From Aurantimonas manganoxydans SI85-9A1 (GTDB taxonomy: Bacteria > Pseudomonadota > Alphaproteobacteria > Rhizobiales > Rhizobiaceae), in NCBI RefSeq assembly GCF_000153465.1, contig NZ_CH672387.1:3468932-3532931 (forward strand): a stretch of 64,000 bases of DNA, read 5' to 3'. The position numbers were made by a program, and so were the translations under genes. This document shows positions 19,580 through 31,630 of the stretch, piece by piece. The number at the start of each line of letters is the position of its first letter. The first letter of the stretch is position 1. The notes under the pieces were generated by a model. That model did no database searches, was not told the DNA's origin, and was given only the letters and a program-made list of their open reading frames with translations.

Positions 19580-20472
19580 TCTACGACATTCGCCTGCAGA
19601 TCGGCTGCGCCTATCCCTCCGCCGTCGCCGATGCCCGCCATCTCCTCTATGCGCGGCCCCGCAACGACAGCGGCCAGCGCGTCCTCGCCTCGACCGTCGT
19701 CGTCTCGCCCGATCCCGACGAGCATCATCACGAGCATGATTTCTTCGGCAATCCGGTCGAGGACGTGGCGTTCCGCCGACCGCATGGCGAACTGGCCGTC
19801 GAGATGCGCGCCCGCGTGCGGGTCGACCGCGCACCGGTCGACCTGGCGGCAACGCCGACGGCCGATGCCGTCGCCGACGCCGTGATCACCTGGCGCGGCA
19901 GCGACGCGCTGTCGCCGATCCATTTCCTCGGCCGCAGTCGCCGCATCGTGCCGGCCAGCGACATCACTGCCTATGCCGCTTCGAGCCTCGACGAGGCGCC
20001 GCAGGCGGGCTCGGGAGTGCTGGCGCTGGCCAGGCGCATCCAGGACGAATTCGCCTACGAGCCCGGCGCGACCGACGTGCGCACCGGCGTCGCCGAAGCC
20101 TTTGCGCGCCGCCGCGGGGTCTGCCAGGACTTCGCGCATGTGATGGTGGCGGGCCTGCGCGGCGCCGGCATTCCCGCGGCCTATGTCAGCGGCTTCCTGC
20201 GCACCGAGCCGCCGCCCGGACAGCCGCGCCTCGAAGGCGCCGATTCCATGCATGCCTGGGCCGCCGCGTGGCTCGGCCCGGATGCCGGCTGGGTCGGGTT
20301 CGACCCGACCAACGGCGTCGCGGTGGAACAGGGCCACATCATCGTGGCGATGGGCCGTGACTATGACGACGTCGCCCCGGTCGCGGGTGTCGTCGTAACC
20401 GCCGGCCACCAGCAGACCTCGCATGCCGTCGACGTGGTCCCGCTGGACGACGCCAATGCCGCGAGCGACTGA
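19576..20472 (+). CDS. Transglutaminase-family cysteine peptidase-like protein
   Basis: Protein of 298 residues with the transglutaminase N-terminal sandwich (about 1-90) followed by the catalytic core. The triad is Cys183 in R-G-V-C-Q-D-F-A-H, His226 in S-M-H-A-W-A and Asp243 in G-F-D-P-T-N-G. There is no signal peptide, so it acts in the cytoplasm. Bacterial members often hydrolyse or transfer amide bonds rather than crosslink proteins. Its ATG overlaps the ATP-grasp/alpha-E stop by four bases (ATGA), so the pair is translated together. A His-rich patch (about 50-54) is a minor oddity. Confidence 0.9.
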   Translation: MIYDIRLQIGCAYPSAVADARHLLYARPRNDSGQRVLASTVVVSPDPDEHHHEHDFFGNPVEDVAFRRPHGELAVEMRARVRVDRAPVDLAATPTADAVADAVITWRGSDALSPIHFLGRSRRIVPASDITAYAASSLDEAPQAGSGVLALARRIQDEFAYEPGATDVRTGVAEAFARRRGVCQDFAHVMVAGLRGAGIPAAYVSGFLRTEPPPGQPRLEGADSMHAWAAAWLGPDAGWVGFDPTNGVAVEQGHIIVAMGRDYDDVAPVAGVVVTAGHQQTSHAVDVVPLDDANAASD

Positions 20473-20564
20473 GGCTTCTTGCGGACTCATCGTTGCAAGT
20501 CGTAACGAAGCGTCGACATCTTTCGCGCTAGTATCCCTACGTCATCTTCGTTTTTCGCGGGCAC

Positions 20565-21752
20565 ATGCAGATCCATACCCCCACGATGCTCCTTGTCTTG
20601 AGCGCGCTCTGTTTCAGCGCCAGCCTCTGCCATCTGGTCGAGTGGCGGAATCTGCGCGAGAGGGCGCTGCTGTACTGGAGTGCCGGCATGGGTCTGATCG
20701 CGCTGGCTGCGGCCACGGCGCCGCTGCGGGTGTTCGAATTCTATGCGGTGGCCATCGGCGGGGCCAATGCGCTGCTGCTCTCAGGCTACGCGCTGCTCTA
20801 TGTCGGCTTCGCCCGGTTCTGCGATGTGAAAACGAGCCTCTGGTGGTATGCCGGGCCGGTCGTCTGGCTGCTGTTCTACGGGCTGTCCCCGGCGGCAGGG
20901 AGCGTCGAGGCCCGGGTCGCCGTGATCTCGACCATTTCCGCCTTCTATTCGCTGGCCATCGCGCTGACCCTGCTCAACCCGACAGCCCGCAGCGGACCGG
21001 CCCTGATCCTCAGCGCGGCCTTCGGTGCGCATGGTCTGTTCTGCGCCCTGCGCGTGATGCTGGTCGGCCTGCCGGCCGCCGTCTCCGACCAGCAATTGAT
21101 GACCGGCTTCCTGTTCACGCTGGTGATGACCCAGGCGATCCTGATGATCGGTGTGAGTACCTATCTCGTCATCGCCATGGTGCGCGGGCGGCATGAGCAG
21201 TCCCTGCGCCGCCTGTCGGAAACCGACTTCCTCACTGGCATCGACAACCGCCGGGCCTTCACGACCAAGGCGACCGCGCTTCTCAACGACGCCGATGCCG
21301 GCGACGTGGCCCTGCTCCTGTTCGATCTCGATCGCTTCAAGAAGATCAACGACGATCACGGGCATGGCTGCGGCGACGAGGTCATCAAGCTGTTCGTCGA
21401 CAGCACCGCCGACCATCTGCGTCCGACCGACGTCTTCGCCCGGCTCGGGGGTGAGGAGTTCGCCGCCCTCGTCCGGCGCCGCGACAAGCACGAGCCGGCG
21501 GTCATCGCAAAGGCGATCGTGCGCGGATTTGCCAACCAGGCCCGCACGGTCGGCGGCCGGTCGATCGCGGCCACCGTCAGTGCCGGCGTGGCGACCAACG
21601 AGGCGAACCGCGACCTGAACGGCCTGCTGACGGCCGCCGACCAGGCGCTCTACCGCGCAAAATCCATGGGCCGCGACCGCGTCGAGGCTGTCGCGGTGGA
21701 CGTCCAGGAGGCTGGACCGCCTGCGGACGACGCCCTGCTGCAGGCTTCCTGA
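20565..21752 (+). CDS. Membrane diguanylate cyclase
   Basis: Makes cyclic di-GMP from GTP. Residues 1-205 form about six to seven hydrophobic helices acting as a membrane sensor of unrecognised type. Residues 215-375 are a GGDEF domain: D-F-L-T-G-I-D-N-R-R at its start, the metal site L-L-F-D-L-D-R-F-K-K-I-N-D, and G-G-E-E-F at 295-299. The inhibitory site R-P-T-D (286-289) sits five residues before G-G-E-E-F, so product feedback is expected. No EAL domain is present. It is followed by a convergent thiD with a 13-base gap. The stimulus is unknown. Confidence 0.93.
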   Translation: MQIHTPTMLLVLSALCFSASLCHLVEWRNLRERALLYWSAGMGLIALAAATAPLRVFEFYAVAIGGANALLLSGYALLYVGFARFCDVKTSLWWYAGPVVWLLFYGLSPAAGSVEARVAVISTISAFYSLAIALTLLNPTARSGPALILSAAFGAHGLFCALRVMLVGLPAAVSDQQLMTGFLFTLVMTQAILMIGVSTYLVIAMVRGRHEQSLRRLSETDFLTGIDNRRAFTTKATALLNDADAGDVALLLFDLDRFKKINDDHGHGCGDEVIKLFVDSTADHLRPTDVFARLGGEEFAALVRRRDKHEPAVIAKAIVRGFANQARTVGGRSIAATVSAGVATNEANRDLNGLLTAADQALYRAKSMGRDRVEAVAVDVQEAGPPADDALLQAS

Positions 21753-21765
21753 GCCGAGCGCCGAG

Positions 21766-22578
21766 CTACCAGTAACGGTGGAAATGGTGCGTCGGACCGT
21801 GCCCCGATCCGACGTCGAGCCGATCCGCCGCACCGATGGCGCCCGCAACAAACGCCTTGGCGATCCTCACCGCGGCGAACGCGTCGCCGGTCAGCGCCAA
21901 CTGCGCCGCCAGCGCCGAGGACAGGGTGCAGCCAGTGCCATGGGTGTTGCGGGTTTGAAGTCGCGCGCCCTCGAACCATTGACCCTGCGTGGTCGTGACC
22001 AGCAGGTCCGGGCTATCGTCGCCGCCCAGATGACCGCCCTTCAACAGCGCCGAGCCGCAGCCCAGCGCCTGCAGACGGGTCGCCGTGGCCTCCATCTCGG
22101 TGCGGTCGGTGGCTTCCGCCGCATCGAGCAGCACCGCCGCTTCCGGCAGGTTCGGCGTGATCATGTCGGCAAGGGGTACGAGTTCGCTGCGTAACGCCGC
22201 CACGGCCTCCTCGGCCAACAGCCGGTCGCCGCCCTTGGCGACCATGACCGGGTCGAGAACGACGTTTCGCGCCTTGTGCCGTTTCAGCGCATCGGCGACG
22301 GCACGGGCGATCCCGGCGGTGGCGATCATGCCGATCTTCACCGCATCGACGCGGATATCGGCAAAGACCGCGTCGATCTGGCGGGTGACGAAGTCGGGCG
22401 AGACCAGTTCGACGCCGCTGACGCCTCGCGTGTTCTGGGCGGTCAGCGCGGTGATGACCGCCATGCCATAGACGCCGTTCGCCGCGAAAGTTTTGAGATC
22501 GGCCTGGATGCCGGCCCCGCCGGACGGGTCCGAGCCGGCGATCGAGAGAACGTTGCGGATGGTGGACTGGCTTGGCAT
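21766..22578 (-). CDS. thiD: Hydroxymethylpyrimidine/phosphomethylpyrimidine kinase
   Basis: ThiD, 270 residues, phosphorylates HMP and HMP-phosphate to HMP-pyrophosphate for thiamine synthesis in the cytoplasm. Ribokinase-fold motifs are S-I-A-G-S-D-P-S-G-G-A-G-I-Q-A-D-L-K near the start, G-M-I-A-T near residue 83, D-P-V-M-V-A-K-G-G, and the anion-hole motif N-T-H-G-T-G-C-T-L-S-S-A. The ATG at 22578 has AGGAG nine bases upstream and follows a TPP riboswitch on the same strand, so thiamine pyrophosphate is expected to repress it. It is a single-gene unit here. Confidence 0.96.
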   Translation of the reverse strand: MPSQSTIRNVLSIAGSDPSGGAGIQADLKTFAANGVYGMAVITALTAQNTRGVSGVELVSPDFVTRQIDAVFADIRVDAVKIGMIATAGIARAVADALKRHKARNVVLDPVMVAKGGDRLLAEEAVAALRSELVPLADMITPNLPEAAVLLDAAEATDRTEMEATATRLQALGCGSALLKGGHLGGDDSPDLLVTTTQGQWFEGARLQTRNTHGTGCTLSSALAAQLALTGDAFAAVRIAKAFVAGAIGAADRLDVGSGHGPTHHFHRYW

Positions 22579-22634
22579 CAAGGTCGGCTCCTGGCCGACG
22601 ACGAGCCCGACGGAGCATGTGAGAGACCCCGCCG

Positions 22635-22713
22635 CGACTCCCTCCGCCGGCATTATCCGGGTCAGGTTCGAAGGGTGCTTCTCAGCCTGCCGTTTCCGGC
22701 AGGCGCCCCCGTC
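22635..22713 (-). promoter_or_regulatory. TPP riboswitch (THI element)
   Basis: Read on the minus strand, a G-rich P1 strand ending in GGCGCC is followed by a P3a hairpin (TGCCG/CGGCA). Next come the invariant CTGAGA, CACCC, then GAACCTGA-CCGGATAATGCCGG, and GGAGGGA closing P1. This order and these conserved blocks match the TPP aptamer. It ends about 57 bases before the thiD ATG, consistent with control of thiD translation or transcription. Confidence 0.95.
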
Positions 22714-22769
22714 ACGCATTCGGTTCTACGCGGTCAACGCCCTCATGTCAGCAGCGCCCGCGACGGAAC

Positions 22770-22787
22770 GGCGGCGATGAGGCCGCC
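22770..22787 (-). terminator. Weak hairpin after glgB
   Basis: GGCGGC (22770-22775) and GCCGCC (22782-22787) form a six-pair stem in the gap between the glgB stop and the thiD riboswitch. There is only a short T-containing tail, so it is a weak candidate terminator of the glgE-treS-glgB operon. Confidence 0.3.
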
Positions 22788-22805
22788 TCCCCGATTTGCA
22801 GTGGC

Positions 22806-25030
22806 TCAGTCTTGCTGCACAAGCACGACGGTGCCGAGCGGCGGCAGCGACAGCGGGATCGAGTAGGGCCGGCCGTGCACCGACACCTCTTCGGCGTCCT
22901 TGCCGCCCATGTTGCCGACATTGGAGCCGCCGTAGATCTCCGAATCGGTGTTCAGGCGTTCGACCCATTTGCCGGGCAGCGGCACGCCGATGCGGTAGTC
23001 GTGGCGTGGCACCGGCGTGAAGTTCGACACGATCAGCACCGGATTACCGGCGCGGTCCTTGCGCATGAAGGCGATGACGCTCTGCTCGACATTCGACGTG
23101 TCGACCCATTCGAAGCCGGCCGGATCGCAGTCGAGTTCGTAGAGCGCCGGGATCTCGCGATACATGGTGTTGAGATCGCGGACGAGGCGGCGCATGCCCT
23201 CATGACCGGGCTGATCGAGGAGGTGCCAGTCGAGGGAGCGGTCGTGGTTCCACTCGCCGACCTGCCCGAACTCGCCGCCCATGAAGATCAGCTTCTTGCC
23301 GGGATGGGTCCACATGAAGCCGAAATAGGCCCGCAGATTGGCGAATTTCTGCCACTCGTCGCCCGGCATCTTGCCGAGCAGCGAGCCCTTTCCGTAGACC
23401 ACCTCGTCATGGCTTAGCGGCAGGACGAAGTTCTCCGAATAGGCGTAGACCATGCCGAAGGTCATGTGGTGGTGGTGGTAGCGCCGGTTGATCGGGTCTT
23501 CCTGCATGTAATGCAGGGTGTCGTGCATCCAGCCCATGTTCCACTTGAAGTGGAAGCCGAGGCCGCCGGCGAAGGTCGGGCGTGACACGTCCGGGAAGGC
23601 CGTCGATTCCTCGGCGTGGGTCGTCGCCTTGGGATAGTACTCGCCGACCCGCTCGTTGGTGTCCTTCAGGAACGCCATGGCCTCGAGGTTCTCGCGCCCG
23701 CCATGGATGTTGGGCTCCCATTCGCCGTGCTCGCGCGAATAGTCGAGATACAGCATCGAGGCAACCGCATCGACGCGCAGGCCGTCGATGTGGAAGCGGT
23801 CGAGCCAGTAGAGGCCGTTGGCGACCAGGAAGTTCTCCACTTCCGGCCGGCCGTAATCGTAAATCAGCGTGTTCCAGTCCTTGTGGAAGCCGCGACGCGG
23901 ATCGGGATGCTCGTAGAGCGCGGTGCCGTCGAACTGGCCGAGACCGTGGGTGTCGGTCGGGAAATGACCCGGAACCCAGTCGAGGAGCACCCCGATGCCG
24001 GCCTGATGCAGCGCATCGACGAGGCGTGCGAAGCCTGCGGGCGACCCGAAGCGCGAGGTCGGCGCGTAGAGGCCGATCGGCTGGTAGCCCCAGGATCCGT
24101 AGAAGGGATGCTCGGAGACCGGCAGCAATTCCACATGGGTGAAGCCCATGTCGCGGACATAGGGCACCAGTTCGGCGGCCAGTTCGTCATAGTCGAGATA
24201 GGCATTGTCCGGACCGCGCCGCCAGGAGCCCAGATGCACCTCGTAGATCGAGATCGGCTTCTCGCGATCCTGCCAGTCGGCTGCATGGGCCTGAAACTCG
24301 TCGTCCTTCCATTCGTGCTCGACGAGGCCGTCGACGATGGAGCCGGTCGACGGTGCCATCTCCTGCAGGAAGCCGACGGGATCGGTCTTCAGCGGCAGCA
24401 GGTTTCCGTCCGCGCCGATGATCTCGTATTTGTAGACCTCGCCGCGCCCGACGGCGGGGATGAACAATTCCCACACGCCGCACTCATGGCGCTTGCGCAT
24501 GACATGGCGGCGGCCATCCCAGGAATTGAAATTGCCGACCACGGACACCCGCCGGGCGGCCGGCGCCAGCACCGCGAAGGCCGTGCCCTCGACGCCATCC
24601 ATGACGGTCGGATGGGCGCCGAGCTTCTCATAGAGGCGGTAGTGATTGCCTTCCGCCAGAAGATAGACGTCCTGCTCGCCCAGCACCGTGCCGAAGCGAT
24701 AGGTGTCCTCTTCCTGCCAGCGTTCGCCGCCATGGCTGAACTGCAGGCGATAGGCGTCGTCCGGTTTCAGGCCGGACACGTAGCCCGAATGGAAGCCGTC
24801 GGCACCGCCCGCTTCCAGCTCGCCCAGGAGCTTGCCCGTCCTGTCCACGACCGCGGCCGTCTCGGCACCGGGCCGGAAGACGCGCACGATGGTGCCGCCG
24901 TCGGCCTTGCGCGGTCCGAGCACGCCGAAGGGATCGCCGTGAATGCCGCGGCCGATGGCATCGATCTGATGCGCGTCGGCGCGATGGTCGGTGGAAGCGG
25001 CCGCTCCGCGCGAAGAGGAACTCGTCAGCG

Positions 25031-25034
<4 letters not shown>
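22806..25034 (-). CDS. glgB: 1,4-alpha-glucan branching enzyme
   Basis: GlgB (GH13), 742 residues, adds alpha-1,6 branches to alpha-1,4-glucan. An N1 domain and CBM48 (D-P-F-G-V-L-G-P, then [11 protein letters not shown]) precede the barrel. Catalytic signatures are L-D-W-V-P-G-H-F, the nucleophile segment [10 protein letters not shown] and the acid segment [15 protein letters not shown] and F-M-G-G-E-F-G-Q follow. Its ATG overlaps the treS-maltokinase stop (ATGA), making it third in glgE-treS-glgB. It branches the linear chains made by GlgE. Confidence 0.96.
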
Positions 25035-28354
<3,320 letters not shown>

Positions 28355-28382
28355 GGAGAGGCTGCTTCCCGAAAGATTGGTG

Positions 28383-30422
28383 TCAGCGTGAGATCTTGAA
28401 GACCGCGTAAGGCCGTTCCTGCGGATTCAGCCACCAGTGCTGAATCTTGCCGTGCCAGGCGAATTCGCGTCCGTCGAACATGTCGGTGACCCGGACCGTG
28501 CCGTCGTCGGGCAGGCCAAGCTCCCACATCGGCACCTCGAAGTGACCGCCCTGTGCCGAATGCGGATCGAGATTGACGAGGAACAGCAGGAACGAGGAGC
28601 GATCCTGCGTCCGCTTGCCATAATAGAGGATCTGGTCGTTCCAGAAATTGTAGAACGCCAAACTGCGGAAATCCTGCAGTGCCGGCTCATCCCGGCGGAT
28701 CCGGTTGAAGAAGGCGATGTCCTCGCGGATGTTGCCCTCGGCCTTCCAGTCGAAGGCGCGGATCTCGTATTTCTCGGAGTTGAGATATTCTTCCTTGCCG
28801 GGCACGGGCAGGAATTCGCACAGCTCGAAGCCGGAATAGACGCCGTAATTGCCGCCGAGCGAAGCCGCCAGCGCCAGCCGGGTCTGGAAGCCGGGGCGGC
28901 CGCTGACCTGCAGATAGACCGGGTTGATGTCCGGCGTGTTGACGAAGAAATTCGGCCGCATGTACTCGGCGCATTCTTCCTGCGTCAGTTCGGTCAGATA
29001 TTCGACCAGCTCCGCCTTGGTGTTGCGCCAGGTGAAGTAGGAATAGGACTGGTTGTAGCCGACCTTGGCAAGCCGCTTCATCACCTTCGGCCGGGTGAAA
29101 GCCTCAGCAAGGAAGATCGCGCCGGGATCGACCTTGCGAACTTCGGCGATCATCCACTCCCAGAAGGGAAACGGCTTGGTGTGCGGATTGTCGACGCGGA
29201 AGATCCGCACGCCCTTGTCCAGCCAGAACAGCACGATGTCGCGCAGGGCGTACCAGATCGACGGCAGCGCGCCGCGGTAGAAGTGGACGTTGACGATGTC
29301 CTCGTACTTCTTCGGCGGGTTCTCTGCGTATTTGATGGTTCCGTCGGGCCGCCAGTCGAACCACTCCGGATGCTCCCTGATCCACGGATGGTCGGGCGAG
29401 CACTGGATGGCGAAGTCGATCGCGACCTCGAGCCCGTGGTCGCGCGCCCGCGAGACCAGCCGGGCGAAATCCTCGAAATTGCCGAGCTCCGGGTGGATCG
29501 CGTCGTGGCCGCCCTCGGGCGAACCGATGGCGTAAGGGCTGCCGGGATCGGTGGGGCTCGGCGTCAGAGTGTTGTTGCGACCCTTGCGGTTGGCGGTGCC
29601 GATGGGGTGGATCGGCGGGAAATAGAGGACGTCAAAGCCCATGTCCTGAATGTCGGGCAGCCGGTCGATGACGTTGTCGAAGGTCCCGTGGCGGTCGACA
29701 TCGCCGGACTGGGAGCGCGGGAACAGCTCGTACCAGGCGGAAAAACCCGCCGCCGTGCGATCCACCCAGACCGGGACGTTGCCCGGATAGCGCGAGAGGT
29801 TGGTGCGCTGTCCGGCGACGGCCAGCAGCGCGATCGTCTCGGGGTCCTGCAGCAGATGATACTGGCCGTCGGCGTCGCCCTTGGCCTGCAACGCTTCCAG
29901 CTTCTCGTGCAGCCGCGAAATCCCGTCCTGCTGCGCCCTAGTGCCCCGGCCGGATTCGCGGGCCGCGCGAACCAGTTCGCGCCCCTCGGTCAGTTCCAGA
30001 TCGGTCAGCTTGCCGGCATCGCGCTTCTTCTTCGCCTCGTCACGCCACGTCGCGTGCAGATCGCGCCAGGCAATGACCGAGAAGCGATACGGGCCCGGCT
30101 TCTCGAAGACGATCTCGGCCGACCAGCGATCGTTCTCGACGAAGATCAGCGGCGTCTCGTCCCACTCCTCGGCATCGGCCGGCCCGTAGATGACGGCGGC
30201 GGCGATCTTGTCATGGCCATCGGAAAAGACATCAGCCTCGACGACCAGCGGTTCGCCTTCCAGCCGCTTCACCGCGAAGCGTCCGCCATCGATTTCCGGC
30301 GTGACCGTCTCGATCGCGATGCGGTTCTGCGCGAGCGCCAGGAGGGCCGCCTCGCCGGTCGGAGCCTCTGCCGCCTTGCGGGACGTACGGGATGCGCGCG
30401 CGGGCTGGACTGCCTTGGCCAT
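28383..30422 (-). CDS. glgE: Alpha-1,4-glucan:maltose-1-phosphate maltosyltransferase
   Basis: GlgE (GH13 subfamily 3), 679 residues, extends alpha-1,4-glucan using maltose 1-phosphate. It has an N-terminal beta-sandwich (about 30-190) and a barrel with F-P-P-I-H-P-I-G. The nucleophile block is I-F-R-V-D-N-P-H-T-K-P (about 410), the acid block F-L-A-E-A-F-T-R-P (about 440), and Q-S-Y-S-Y-F-T-W-R-N follows. ATG 30422 has AAGGA five bases upstream; upstream in-frame sequence looks non-coding. It is the first gene of glgE-treS/mak-glgB. An Ala/Lys/Arg-rich N-terminal tail of about 28 residues precedes the first conserved block. Confidence 0.95.
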   Translation of the reverse strand: MAKAVQPARASRTSRKAAEAPTGEAALLALAQNRIAIETVTPEIDGGRFAVKRLEGEPLVVEADVFSDGHDKIAAAVIYGPADAEEWDETPLIFVENDRWSAEIVFEKPGPYRFSVIAWRDLHATWRDEAKKKRDAGKLTDLELTEGRELVRAARESGRGTRAQQDGISRLHEKLEALQAKGDADGQYHLLQDPETIALLAVAGQRTNLSRYPGNVPVWVDRTAAGFSAWYELFPRSQSGDVDRHGTFDNVIDRLPDIQDMGFDVLYFPPIHPIGTANRKGRNNTLTPSPTDPGSPYAIGSPEGGHDAIHPELGNFEDFARLVSRARDHGLEVAIDFAIQCSPDHPWIREHPEWFDWRPDGTIKYAENPPKKYEDIVNVHFYRGALPSIWYALRDIVLFWLDKGVRIFRVDNPHTKPFPFWEWMIAEVRKVDPGAIFLAEAFTRPKVMKRLAKVGYNQSYSYFTWRNTKAELVEYLTELTQEECAEYMRPNFFVNTPDINPVYLQVSGRPGFQTRLALAASLGGNYGVYSGFELCEFLPVPGKEEYLNSEKYEIRAFDWKAEGNIREDIAFFNRIRRDEPALQDFRSLAFYNFWNDQILYYGKRTQDRSSFLLFLVNLDPHSAQGGHFEVPMWELGLPDDGTVRVTDMFDGREFAWHGKIQHWWLNPQERPYAVFKISR

Positions 30423-30598
30423 GAAAATCCTTCCCCAGATCGGAAAGCCGTCCCCCGGAATTTCAGGGCGGCATCGAAGGCGACAAACGCGCCCGGTGCA
30501 GTATCGATCCCCTCTCCCGCGGTTCCTTTCGCGGTGACGGCAAAGCAACCGGAGCAGCGCCGCCTTCTAAGAAGAAAGCCGCCCGCAGGCGCAATGTT

Positions 30599-30632
30599 CC
30601 GTCCCGCCTCGCATCCGTTGCAGGCGGGACGG
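30599..30632 (-). terminator. Strong hairpin between FAH-family gene and glgE
   Basis: A perfect 11-base inverted repeat (30599-30609 against 30622-30632, arms rich in CCGTCCCGCC) with a 12-base loop starts seven bases past the stop codon of the upstream minus-strand gene. It separates that transcript from the glgE operon. No long T run is present. The remainder of the 216-base gap has no gene and should hold the glgE promoter. Confidence 0.6.
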
Positions 30633-30638
30633 CCCCGG

Positions 30639-31487
30639 TCAGCTGGTGGCGGCCCGGATGGTCTGGCGCTGTTCTCCCAGATGGGTGCCGCCCAGAGTGA
30701 CGATATCGCCGGGCTTCAGGAAGACCGGTGGCTTCATTCCCATGCCGACACCAGGCGGCGTGCCGGTGGTGATGACGTCGCCGGGCATCAGCCGCATGAA
30801 CTGCGAGATGTAGGAGACCAGCGTGCGGACCCCGAAGATCATGGTCGCCGTGGAGCCGGTCTGCATGCGCTCGCCATTGACGTCGAGCCAGAGATCGACG
30901 GCCTGCGGGTCGCCCAGCGTTTCGGGCGTCACCAGCCAGGGGCCGAGCGGGCCGAAGGTCGGGGCACTCTTGCCCTTCATCCACTGGCCGCCGCGCTCGA
31001 TCTGGAAGCTGCGCTCGGAGACGTCGTGGCAGAGGCAGAAGCCGGCGACGTGATCCATCGCATCGGCTTCCGATACGTAACTCGCCTCGTCGCCGATCAC
31101 GATGGCGATCTCGACCTCCCAGTCGAGCTTGTCGGAGCCGCGCGGCACGATGACATCGTCATGGGGACCGACGATGCAGGAGGGCGCCTTGTTGAAGAGG
31201 ATCGGCTCCTTCGGAATGTCGGCGCCGGTCTCCTTGGCGTGGTCGCTGTAGTTGAGCCCGACCGCGATGAAATTGCCGACCCGGCCGACGGGCGAGCCGA
31301 TGCGATGCGACGGGTCGGCCTTGGCGAGGCTCTTCGGATCGATCGCCCGGATCCGCTCCATCTGGGCCCGGCCGAGAAACTCGCCGGCGATGTCGCCGAC
31401 ATCCTCCGACAGATCCCGCAACACGTGATCGTCGTCGATCAGTCCCGGCTTCTCGTTGCCGGCCTCGCCGTATCGTACCAGTCGCAT
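30639..31487 (-). CDS. Fumarylacetoacetate hydrolase-family protein
   Basis: Cytoplasmic metal-dependent hydrolase or lyase of the FAH fold, 282 residues. Family motifs are G-L-N-Y-S-D-H-A, then I-L-F-N-K-A-P-S, D-W-E-V-E-I-A-I-V-I-G (the acidic metal ligands), G-F-C-L-C-H-D-V-S-E-R and I-T-T-G-T-P-P-G-V-G. The closest named activities in this family are 2,4-diketo-3-deoxy-sugar-acid hydrolase and an often-used 'ureidoglycolate lyase' label. The label is tempting because purine genes lie upstream, but an AllA-type ureidoglycolate lyase is already encoded at 47.7 kb, so I leave the substrate open. AAGGA lies eight bases before the ATG. It may be the last gene of the purine operon, 143 bases past guaD. 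Confidence 0.85.
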   Translation of the reverse strand: MRLVRYGEAGNEKPGLIDDDHVLRDLSEDVGDIAGEFLGRAQMERIRAIDPKSLAKADPSHRIGSPVGRVGNFIAVGLNYSDHAKETGADIPKEPILFNKAPSCIVGPHDDVIVPRGSDKLDWEVEIAIVIGDEASYVSEADAMDHVAGFCLCHDVSERSFQIERGGQWMKGKSAPTFGPLGPWLVTPETLGDPQAVDLWLDVNGERMQTGSTATMIFGVRTLVSYISQFMRLMPGDVITTGTPPGVGMGMKPPVFLKPGDIVTLGGTHLGEQRQTIRAATS

Positions 31488-31630
31488 CCGATATTCCTTC
31501 TCCAGCGCCGCCCGGGCGGCATGGTCTGGCAGAAGAGATAGACGGCAATGGCGTCATGTCGCGGCATCGCCGCGACTTTTATGGTGCTGCCAGCAATTTC
31601 AGCCGGTTGCGCGGCGCTCGAACCGTGCGC

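Noticed and set aside
20473-20564. Sigma-70-like promoter (TAGTAT) ahead of the diguanylate cyclase
   Set aside because: The -10-like hexamer has no acceptable -35 element at the right distance.
30639-31487. Calling the FAH-family protein a ureidoglycolate lyase
   Set aside because: Databases often give this label, but an AllA-type enzyme for the same step is present in the allantoate operon. The FAH family has many other substrates.
28437-31541. Plus-strand open frame of about 1030 codons opposite glgE and the FAH-family gene
   Set aside because: It is fully antisense to GlgE and FAH-family proteins whose motifs are intact. Its sequence looks like a reverse translation of codon bias, not a protein.
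31558-31576. Hairpin GTCGCGG/CCGCGAC followed by TTTT, between guaD and the FAH-family gene
   Set aside because: The T run follows the hairpin only on the plus strand, while both flanking genes are on the minus strand and no plus-strand gene precedes it. I cannot call it a terminator of either.
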